The position numbers were made by a program, and so were the translations under genes. Of a stretch of 64,000 nucleotides of DNA, positions 57,026-64,000 are shown in pieces. The notes under the pieces were generated by a model. It did no database searches and was not told the origin of the DNA. It was given only the letters and a program-made list of their open reading frames with translations. Position 1 is the stretch's first letter. Each line of letters begins with the position of its first letter. This DNA comes from Pseudomonas fluorescens HK44 (GTDB taxonomy: Bacteria; Pseudomonadota; Gammaproteobacteria; Pseudomonadales; Pseudomonadaceae), in NCBI RefSeq assembly GCF_000217955.3, contig NZ_AFOY02000004.1, positions 1 to 64,000 on the forward strand, written 5' to 3'.

Positions 57026-59033
57026 GTCAGCAGAATCCTATAGTGTTGCCGTCAGGTTGAGCCTGACCAATATGGTCAGCTCAGGGCTTAAGATCATTGC
57101 AGCGGACTTGCTTGGCCTGGAAAAGAACGTCGGCCGGGTAGAAGAGAAGCTCAAAGCCCTCAAAATGATAGGCGTCGGTTGGGGTATTTCCAAGGCTGGC
57201 GACGGCATGCTAGGGATGATTGGCAAGACGGTTGAGGCGAGCAAGGAATACACGCACCAAGTCGCACAGATGAATATTCTGGGCATGAAGCAGGCCGAAA
57301 TTGCCGATGTCATCTCCACAGCCTGGAAAACCTCGCGCGACGTAATTACTTCAAGTGCCGCTGACAATATTGAAGCATACCGTGAGCTGCGCGCCGTGTT
57401 CGGCGCAGGTCATGAACACGAAGCCTTGGCGGTACTTCCGATTGCTCAGCGGGCCAGTGCAATCATATCGTCGCTGACGGGAAAAATGGCATCGGTTAAG
57501 GACGTTGGCTACGACATCTCAAAGGCCGCTGAACTGACCACTGTTGGCGGCATGAATGAGGCACAGCTGGCCAAGCGCGCCGAGCAATTCACCAAGGCGT
57601 CGATCGCCTTTGGCGGCAAAATCAACATGCATGACTTTCACGGCGCTCTAAAGATGACTCGCGGCGCCTCGCTGAACTACAACGACGATTTCATCGCGCA
57701 CTATTTCCCGACTCTGATTCAAGAAATGAAGACCGGTCATGCGGGCGCTTCAGGTGCTGGCGTGCTGCTGCGAAACTTCGACAGAGCAGTTGTTGGCCAA
57801 GTCATTCCACTGAACAAGCTTCAGACCTGGATGGATGCCGGCTTGGTTAAGGCGGGAAGCGTGGTCTGGAACAAGCATCATACCGGCCTGAAAAAGATCA
57901 ATCCGGGCGGCGTGGTGGGGCAGGATTTGGCGAGCGCCAACCCACGCGACTGGTGGGAGCTTTATGGCGAGGCGGCCATCTCCAAGCTGATGAAGACGAA
58001 GGGGTTGACCGATATTCAGGCGATCAGCGCCTTGGGCACCAACCAGATGACGACTGACTTTTTTAAGAAGCTCCACTTCCAGAAGGTTCAGTTTGACAGA
58101 GACAAGATCCTCATCGACCAGGTTGGAAGCAGCAAGGATTCCTACGACAAATTGCTGAAGACAGATCCATTGCTCGCGCACAAAGCCCTGGATAAGCAGT
58201 GGGATAATGTTCTGGCTCGCATCGGTTACACAATTCTGCCAGTGATACTCCCTTACATGGTTAAGTTTGCGGACTGGCTCGACGGGATAGGGCAATGGAT
58301 GCAGCACCATCCGGTCAAGCTGCAAGCCTTGGTTGGCAGTTTCCTTGCGATGGGTGTCGCATTCAGTATCCTCGGCAAAGTCATGATGGCGGCCGGCATT
58401 ATCAAGCTCCTCGGGATTGGGCCGATGCTCATGGCGGCAGTAGCGCCGGTAGGGCTGGCCTTAGCTGCCATCGTAGTAGTCGGCCTCCTGCTCTGGAACA
58501 ACTGGAATGAGATCAGCAGGGCGCTGACGGTGATGTGGGGCGATATCAAAACTGGATTCATCCAGCTGTTCCATGGCGATATATCGGGCGCCTTCAAGTC
58601 CTTTACTCATGTGTTTCTACTGGGCTGGCAAACGATCTTCAATACGCTGATTGCCGGGGCGAACACGATACTTCCAGAGTCTTTGAAAATAAAGAAAGTG
58701 CACTTTGCGGGCAATTACGACGGTGGGGAGACGCCCAATTCGGAACTCCCTGGAATACTGCCGAAGTACAGTTTCGCTCCGCCAGTGCTGTCACTGCTTC
58801 CCGAACTTGCAAAGCCGCCCGTGCCCAGCCCTCTGGTTGCTCCGGTCCCCCCAAAACAATCGGTGCTACTGCAGCTCACTCAGCCCATTCACTTGGACGG
58901 GAAGAAGATTGCCGAGTCGGTCACGACTCACATGACCCGCGAAGCTTCCAAGCCACAGACTGGCACCCAAGGCTTTGACCCATCCCGCAACCCATTCATG
59001 CCGGGCACTCCGAGCGTGGTCTACCCGAGGTAA
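57024..59033 (+). CDS. Tail tape measure protein
   Basis: 669 residues. Mostly helical, with hydrophobic segments near 430-500 (LQALVGSFLAMGVAFSILGK, MLMAAVAPVGLALAAIVVVG), as in tape measures that insert in the membrane during DNA entry. Length sets tail length; it is short, so the tail should be short for a myophage. AAAGGAG before the ATG. Confidence 0.87.
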   Translation: MSAESYSVAVRLSLTNMVSSGLKIIAADLLGLEKNVGRVEEKLKALKMIGVGWGISKAGDGMLGMIGKTVEASKEYTHQVAQMNILGMKQAEIADVISTAWKTSRDVITSSAADNIEAYRELRAVFGAGHEHEALAVLPIAQRASAIISSLTGKMASVKDVGYDISKAAELTTVGGMNEAQLAKRAEQFTKASIAFGGKINMHDFHGALKMTRGASLNYNDDFIAHYFPTLIQEMKTGHAGASGAGVLLRNFDRAVVGQVIPLNKLQTWMDAGLVKAGSVVWNKHHTGLKKINPGGVVGQDLASANPRDWWELYGEAAISKLMKTKGLTDIQAISALGTNQMTTDFFKKLHFQKVQFDRDKILIDQVGSSKDSYDKLLKTDPLLAHKALDKQWDNVLARIGYTILPVILPYMVKFADWLDGIGQWMQHHPVKLQALVGSFLAMGVAFSILGKVMMAAGIIKLLGIGPMLMAAVAPVGLALAAIVVVGLLLWNNWNEISRALTVMWGDIKTGFIQLFHGDISGAFKSFTHVFLLGWQTIFNTLIAGANTILPESLKIKKVHFAGNYDGGETPNSELPGILPKYSFAPPVLSLLPELAKPPVPSPLVAPVPPKQSVLLQLTQPIHLDGKKIAESVTTHMTREASKPQTGTQGFDPSRNPFMPGTPSVVYPR

Positions 59034-59039
59034 GAACCC

Positions 59040-60026
59040 ATGAGCTTCACCAGCTTCCTGGACAATTTCGCTCCGGGCGGGGATCCCTTTGCCACGCGGG
59101 TCATCTTGGGGGATTTCGAGTTCCAGGGATTGGAGGTTCCCGAGTCGGCCACACCGGGCGCCGGCAAGCAGCAACTGGTCATGCATAAGCTGGTCGGCGG
59201 CAAACGCGTCATCGACGTCATGGGCGTCGATTATGAGCCGATCAGTTGGTCTGGCTGGATTCTGGGGGCGACGGCGGGGCAACGGGTCACCGAGCTGGAG
59301 ACCCTGCGTGATGCCGGCGAGCCGTTGGCGTTCAGTCTGGACGGCTACCACTTCCGGGTGATTCTTTCGGACTTCGTGCCGCGCTTCGAACACGTCTACC
59401 GGCGCCATTACAGCCTGGAGCTGACGGTGATCGAGCGCTTGGACGCGCCGGTCACAACCAATTCACTGTCGGGCACGCTGGATGCGCTGGTCAATAGCGA
59501 TGTCGGCAAGTCCTTGGGACTGGCCAGCATCATCAATTCGGATGCCGTGACCAGCAGCATCAACACGGTGAAGGATGCGGTGTCGCAGGTGCAGGGCTTC
59601 GCCAATGCCACCATCGACACGGTGCAGACGGTGATTCGTCCGCTGGTGGCCGCGCAGGCGGTCGTGCAGTCGACGATTGCGCAGGTCGCCGGCTCGGTGA
59701 ACGACATCACCACGCTCGGCGGCCTGATTCCGGGTAATCCGGTGTCGTCGGCGGCCAACAACGTGTTGCGTCAGGGTATGGCGCTGACCCAGCTCGCGCC
59801 GCTGTACCAGATGCAGAGCGTGCTGGAACGGATGCAGAAGAACGTGCTCGCCGGTCCGCTGGCCAATGGCACCTCCAGCGTCACCACCAGCAATTCCAGC
59901 CTTCAGAAGATCGCCGCCGACAGCTATGGCGATCAGTCGCGCTGGACCGAGATTGCCGCGGCCAACAGCATTGTTGACCCGCAACTCAACGGCATCCAGA
60001 CGATCAAAATCCCCATAGGTGAATAA
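59040..60026 (+). CDS. Baseplate/tail hub-associated protein with LysM-like end
   Basis: 328 residues. N-terminus SFTSFLDNFAPGGDPFATRV and a beta-rich first half typical of tail proteins after the tape measure; long helical middle (about 150-270). The last 45 residues, SSLQKIAADSYGDQSRWTEI, resemble gpX/LysM modules. Probably the gene corresponding to gp53/X-type baseplate proteins. Confidence 0.7.
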   Translation: MSFTSFLDNFAPGGDPFATRVILGDFEFQGLEVPESATPGAGKQQLVMHKLVGGKRVIDVMGVDYEPISWSGWILGATAGQRVTELETLRDAGEPLAFSLDGYHFRVILSDFVPRFEHVYRRHYSLELTVIERLDAPVTTNSLSGTLDALVNSDVGKSLGLASIINSDAVTSSINTVKDAVSQVQGFANATIDTVQTVIRPLVAAQAVVQSTIAQVAGSVNDITTLGGLIPGNPVSSAANNVLRQGMALTQLAPLYQMQSVLERMQKNVLAGPLANGTSSVTTSNSSLQKIAADSYGDQSRWTEIAAANSIVDPQLNGIQTIKIPIGE

Positions 60027-61137
60027 GTTGGATCTGAACACCGATGCGACAGCCCAAGACGTCCGACAAATAGTCGGACGTTTGCTTTTGAATGGGGTGG
60101 AAGTTCCGTTTTATTCGTGCGACGTCGACAGCAACGCCTTCTACTCGGCCGATACCTTCTCGGTCGTGTTCGTGCTGTCGGACATGCAGCCGCCCTACAA
60201 CACGGTCAAATGGTGGGGTGATCAAACGGCGATTGAGGTGTCAATTTCCATCGGCGTGATCGGTCAGGGCATCACCGACTGGCGCACGCTGATTGTTGGT
60301 GGGGTGGACCGGCTGAAGATCCGCCTGGCGAAGCGCGAAGTGAGCGTCGAAGGACGGGATTACACCAGCCGCTTCATCGATACCAAGACCAACGAGAAGT
60401 TTTCCGGACAGACCACCAGTGAAGTGGCCACGCTGCTGGCCAAGCGTCGCGGCCTTACACCTGTGGTCACGGCGACCAAGACCAAGGTGGGCGACATCAC
60501 CAAATGGGATCACGCGCACGTCACCGATGAGCGCACAGAATGGGACTTGCTGGCGTACTTGGCCGGCCTTGACGGCTTTCAGGTGTACGTCACCGGTGAC
60601 GAACTGCACTACGAGCCGGCGCTCGACCCGGCGACCACCGACCAGTACCTGATTCGCTGGGTCGAGCCAGGATTGCTGGCCTACCCGCAATCCAACACCT
60701 CGGATGACTTGGAATTTGAGCGTGACCTGACCATCGCCAAGGGCGTGACGGTGCAGGTCATCTCCTACAAGGACGGCAAGACCTATACCGCGACCTTTCC
60801 GAACAACTCGGCCAAAGGCATTGCGCCCGGCCAATCGACGTCGAAGCGCCAGGTCTACGAGATCAAGCGCAACGGCCTCGACCTGAACCAGGCACAGCAA
60901 CTCGCCCAGAAGATCCACAAGCAAATCACCGACCACGAAATGCGCCTGTCCTGCTCGATGCCCGGCGACAACTCGCTGATGCCGAACACGATCGTCCGGC
61001 AGGAAGGGACCGGATCGGGCTTCGACCAGCTGTATTACGTGGACGCGGTGCGGCGCTCGCTGAGCTTCGAGTCGGGCTACACCATGAGCCTCACGGCGAA
61101 GAACCATAACCCCAATTCACTGCAGGTGGCGCCATGA
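60019..61137 (+). CDS. Baseplate hub protein (gpD-like)
   Basis: 372 residues from a GTG that overlaps the previous gene by 8 bases. VSVEGRDYTSRFIDTKTNEK and GKTYTATFP patterns and the order before the spike gene fit the phage late-control D/gp27 hub that carries the spike. The TTG at 60028 is an alternative start. Confidence 0.78.
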   Translation: MNKLDLNTDATAQDVRQIVGRLLLNGVEVPFYSCDVDSNAFYSADTFSVVFVLSDMQPPYNTVKWWGDQTAIEVSISIGVIGQGITDWRTLIVGGVDRLKIRLAKREVSVEGRDYTSRFIDTKTNEKFSGQTTSEVATLLAKRRGLTPVVTATKTKVGDITKWDHAHVTDERTEWDLLAYLAGLDGFQVYVTGDELHYEPALDPATTDQYLIRWVEPGLLAYPQSNTSDDLEFERDLTIAKGVTVQVISYKDGKTYTATFPNNSAKGIAPGQSTSKRQVYEIKRNGLDLNQAQQLAQKIHKQITDHEMRLSCSMPGDNSLMPNTIVRQEGTGSGFDQLYYVDAVRRSLSFESGYTMSLTAKNHNPNSLQVAP

Positions 61138-61679
61138 TCGCAGGTTTCGCGAATGCCTTGCGCCAGCATGGCAACACAGACGATACAGGGCCGCGCACCG
61201 GGATAATCTCCAGCTACGATCCTGGCAGCGGTGTAAAGGTCAAGATTCAGCCAGAAGACCGAGAAACGAACTGGATTCAGCTGGACTGCCCTGGCGTCGG
61301 GAATGGCTGGGGCGTCCAGATCGGCCCCCAGATAGGCGACGAGGTAACCGTCTCGTTTGAATCGAATGACCCGAACCTCGGCAAAGTCACGGCTCGCCAC
61401 GCAAACAGCAATAACCTGCCTATGCCGGTGCCGTCCGGCGAAATCTGGATGGTTCACAAGTCTGGCTCGCTGCTCAAGTTCCATAACGACGGATCGGTCG
61501 AGATCAAGGCGGCAGCCGGAATGGCCTATACGGCGACCGTGCACCAATTCCATGGGCCAATAACCACTGACAGCACCATTACGGCGGCCGGCGATGTTGT
61601 GGCCGGCACAGTCAGCCTGGAAAACCACCTGCATAACGGTGGGACCATCAGCGGCAAGACCTCGGCGCCTATCCCATGA
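61134..61679 (+). CDS. Baseplate assembly / spike protein (gpV-like)
   Basis: 181 residues. OB-fold start (TGIISSYDPGSGVKVKIQPE), a central repeat-rich beta-helix, and an ENHLHNGG end, where HxH can bind iron at the spike tip as in P2 gpV. Four-base overlap with both neighbours. Confidence 0.85.
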   Translation: MIAGFANALRQHGNTDDTGPRTGIISSYDPGSGVKVKIQPEDRETNWIQLDCPGVGNGWGVQIGPQIGDEVTVSFESNDPNLGKVTARHANSNNLPMPVPSGEIWMVHKSGSLLKFHNDGSVEIKAAAGMAYTATVHQFHGPITTDSTITAAGDVVAGTVSLENHLHNGGTISGKTSAPIP

Positions 61680-62041
61680 AAGACCTGAACCACTACGTCG
61701 GCGGCGATCTTTCGCTATCGCCGACCGGCAGTCTATCGACTGTCGAAGGCATCGAGCGCGGTAAGCAGCGGATTCTACGCCGGCTGATCACTAACCCCGG
61801 CGACTACCTGTTCCACCCGGAATACGGCGCCGGTCTCGGCCGCTACGTCGGCGCGCTGATGAACATCCCGGAAATCATCGCCCTCATTCGCGGACAGATT
61901 CTGCTCGAGGACTGCGTGGCGAAAAAGCCTGCGCCGGTCATATCGGTCTCGTCATCGAACGACACCCTGTCCGTCACTATCAGCTACACCGACTCTGCTT
62001 CTGGCGAGCCGGTGACGCTCTCGTTTGAGGTAAATCGCTGA
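61676..62041 (+). CDS. Baseplate wedge protein gp25/gpW-like
   Basis: 121 residues. GIERGKQRILRRLITNPGDY then FHPEYGAGLGRYVG is the gp25 lysozyme-like fold without lytic activity, the sheath initiator in contractile tails. Confidence 0.85.
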   Translation: MKDLNHYVGGDLSLSPTGSLSTVEGIERGKQRILRRLITNPGDYLFHPEYGAGLGRYVGALMNIPEIIALIRGQILLEDCVAKKPAPVISVSSSNDTLSVTISYTDSASGEPVTLSFEVNR

Positions 62042-62042
62042 T

Positions 62043-63170
62043 ATGGCAACGCTCAATATCAAGGACTTCACCACCCTCGTAAGGGACCAGGTGACTGCCG
62101 TTCAGGGTAGGGCGGCCGGACTGGTCGACTTCACCATTGGTTCCCTGTTGCGGGCCTGCGCCGAGAGCAATGCCAGCGTGCTGCAATGGCTCCAGCAGCT
62201 GATCGTGACGCTGCTGATCAATACTCGCGCCTCGACCTGTGTCGGGCCTGATCTTGATAGCTGGATGGCTGACTTCGGCTTCTATCGGCTGTCGGCCAGT
62301 TTCGCGACCGGCAGCGTCACCTATTCGCGCTTCACGCCGACCAATTCTGCACTGATCCCGATTGGCGCTCTGGTCGGCTCGACCGATGGCTCTCAGCAGT
62401 TCGCGGTGACGATCGACACCACAAATGCGATGTACAGCGCCACGCTGGGCGGCTACCTGATCCCGGCTGGGACTGCATCTGCGACGGTTCCGGTGATTGC
62501 CAGTACGGCCGGCGCTGCAGGTAATGCGCTGATCGGCACCGTCACGGTGATCGTCGGCAGCATCAGCGGCGTCGATACGGTGTCCAATGCCGCAGTCTTC
62601 GCCAACGGTGTTGATCCAGAGCTAGATCCAGCATTCCGCGCGCGCTTCGTGCTCTGGGTGCAGTCGCTGTCCAAGGGTACGAAAGCAGCCATCGGTTACG
62701 TACTGTCCTCGATGCAGGCCGGTGTCACCTATACGCTGACCGAGAACCAGGACTACAGCGGAAATGTGCTCTACGGCTACTTCTATGCGGTGGTCGATGA
62801 CGGCAGTGGTGCGCCATCAGGTGCGTTCTTGGTAACGGCTGGCGCGACCATTGAGTCAGTCAGGGGGTTTACCACATGGTATGGCGTATTCGCCCCGGTA
62901 TTGGTGACGGCCAACGTCGGCATGACCATTACGACCGATGCGACGGTGACGCATAGCGTGGCGGTTGCTCAAGTCACAACCGCCATACAGACCTACATCT
63001 CAAAGCTCAGGCTCGGGCAAATGCTTCCCTATACCCAACTTGCAGCCATCGCCTATGCCGTGAGCCCGGCCATCACGAACGTCTCTGGCGTTCTACTCAA
63101 CGGCAGCACGGCCGACCTTGGCGCAACCAAACAGCAGGTCATTCGACCCGGCACAGTGACGGTGGCTTAA
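62043..63170 (+). CDS. Baseplate wedge protein gpJ-like
   Basis: 375 residues. FTIGSLLRACAESNASVLQW near the N-terminus and the C-terminal PYTQLAAIAYAVSPAITNVS are Baseplate_J signatures. Forms the wedge with gpI and gpW. Confidence 0.88.
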   Translation: MATLNIKDFTTLVRDQVTAVQGRAAGLVDFTIGSLLRACAESNASVLQWLQQLIVTLLINTRASTCVGPDLDSWMADFGFYRLSASFATGSVTYSRFTPTNSALIPIGALVGSTDGSQQFAVTIDTTNAMYSATLGGYLIPAGTASATVPVIASTAGAAGNALIGTVTVIVGSISGVDTVSNAAVFANGVDPELDPAFRARFVLWVQSLSKGTKAAIGYVLSSMQAGVTYTLTENQDYSGNVLYGYFYAVVDDGSGAPSGAFLVTAGATIESVRGFTTWYGVFAPVLVTANVGMTITTDATVTHSVAVAQVTTAIQTYISKLRLGQMLPYTQLAAIAYAVSPAITNVSGVLLNGSTADLGATKQQVIRPGTVTVA

Positions 63171-63827
63171 ATGAGTGTCGGCGACCAAGACGATATGTTC
63201 GGCCGGCTGAAGAACTTGCTTCCAGTCGGCTGGTTTGGTGACAACAACCCGGTCAGGGACGCACTGCTGTGGGGTTATGCGCAGGCGCTGTCATGGGGCT
63301 TCACCCTCTATCTCTATGCGAAGAACCAGACGCGGATCAAAACCGCTTCTGACGGCTGGCTCGACCTGATCGGGCTGGATTTCTTCGGCAACAACCTGAT
63401 CCGCTATTCCAATCAGCTCGACCCGAGTTACCGGAATCGAATCCTGATCAATATTTTCCGAGAGCGCGCCACGCGCCACGGCATGGATCGGGTGCTGTTT
63501 GACCTGACCGGCCGGCACCCACTGATCATTGAGCCAGCCTGCCCGACAGACGCGGGCTGCTTGGGCCTGACGCTGGGTCTTGGCGTTGCCGGGCCGCTTG
63601 GCTCTACCTCATGCCCCTATCAGGCGTTCGTCACTGCCTATCGGCCCGCAGGAAGTGGTGCGGCCAACTGGCCAGGCGTTGCCACGAACTGGTTTGGCCT
63701 CTCCCAGACCAGCGGCCTAGTCCCAGCAGCGCAAATCGCCCCCGCGGTATCGGATGCCGACATCGTCGCGGCCATTGAAGCCACCAAACTCTATGGCACG
63801 ACCGTCTGGTATCGAATCACCAACTGA
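63171..63827 (+). CDS. Baseplate protein gpI-like
   Basis: 218 residues, starting one base after gpJ. WLDLIGLDFFGNNLIRYSNQ then NRILINIFRERATRHGMDRV, and a Cys pair near 165-185, match DUF2612-like or gpI-type baseplate proteins. Links wedge to fibres. Confidence 0.78.
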   Translation: MSVGDQDDMFGRLKNLLPVGWFGDNNPVRDALLWGYAQALSWGFTLYLYAKNQTRIKTASDGWLDLIGLDFFGNNLIRYSNQLDPSYRNRILINIFRERATRHGMDRVLFDLTGRHPLIIEPACPTDAGCLGLTLGLGVAGPLGSTSCPYQAFVTAYRPAGSGAANWPGVATNWFGLSQTSGLVPAAQIAPAVSDADIVAAIEATKLYGTTVWYRITN

Positions 63828-63849
63828 TTTCACTCATTCAACTCTATAG

Positions 63850-63870
63850 CCCGCCTTGAGCGGGTTTTTT
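63850..63870 (+). terminator. Terminator before the fibre gene
   Basis: CCCGC/GCGGG, 5-nt loop, T6. Separates baseplate from fibre genes. Confidence 0.75.
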
Positions 63871-63882
63871 ATTGGGGATTCC

Positions 63883-64000
63883 ATGGACAGACAGATCGTT
63901 TATCCCGGCCAGATTCTGCCGGAAACCAGCCTGCTCCAGATGGCGAAAGATTCCATGATTGGTCTGGCAAAGCTATCGGCTGCGGTTCTCGGTACCAGCA
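63883..64000 (+). CDS. Tail-fibre-region protein, partial
   Basis: 39 residues visible before the window ends: MDRQIVYPGQILPETSLLQM ..., a start common to tail-associated proteins just after gpI in Pseudomonas prophages. GGGGAT precedes the ATG. The C-terminus is outside the window, so I cannot tell whether it carries another VR. Confidence 0.6.
   Translation, partial: MDRQIVYPGQILPETSLLQMAKDSMIGLAKLSAAVLGTS

Overview
The window is a piece of a Pseudomonas chromosome, probably of the P. fluorescens group. The clues are high GC, a REPIN built from the GTGGCGAGGGAGC-type REP word at 6145-6235, and Pseudomonas-typical host genes. A large prophage occupies it from about 13.6 kb to beyond the right edge. 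The junction is at a tRNA-Cys gene (13570-13643), with a tyrosine integrase reading toward it; the right attachment site is outside the window.

Host part (1-13569): a YedK/HMCES-type DNA-repair protein; a small multi-span membrane protein; a thiolase, 3-hydroxyacyl-CoA dehydrogenase and TetR operon divergent from an AraC regulator; a PhnB/VOC protein; a decayed DUF1842 gene; a Rieske-FAD oxidoreductase; a putative gamma-glutamylpolyamine cluster (FAD oxidase, HTH-cupin regulator, glutamine-synthetase-like ligase) behind a perfect 11-bp inverted repeat; and a DUF3313 lipoprotein.

Prophage left arm (13744-32583, almost all minus strand): integrase, many small accessory genes, an exonuclease-centred recombination cassette, and a diversity-generating retroelement (DGR). 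The DGR has a reverse transcriptase with YVDD and the IGxxxSQ signature, an Avd-like protein, an asparagine-codon-rich template repeat (TR, 19771-19870), and three variable repeats (VRs) at the 3' ends of three C-type-lectin-like target genes. Two targets lie next to the TR and one is 7 kb away. One target gene is frameshifted by a perfect 25-bp tandem duplication. The leftward genes have a clear promoter (29133-29161) overlapped by two repressor operators and followed by a nut-like boxA/hairpin. A self-contained P63C-domain gene with its own operators and terminators sits between this promoter and the CI repressor.

Prophage right arm (32674-64000, plus strand): Cro, small early genes, O/P-type replication genes with a candidate origin inside O, NinB/NinG, a metallophosphoesterase, a Q-position gene followed by three terminators, holins, an Ntn-hydrolase, terminase, DUF4055-type portal, scaffold, P22-like coat protein, then a contractile tail (sheath, tube, chaperones with a -1 frameshift, tape measure, hub, spike, gp25/gpW, gpJ, gpI) and the start of a tail-fibre-like gene. 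A small regulator/antirepressor and secreted-protein cassette is inserted between the tail-completion gene and the tape measure. No endolysin is seen in the window.

The most interesting system is the DGR. Its targets lie in the leftward operon, which is normally early or lysogenic, and not in the tail-fibre module.
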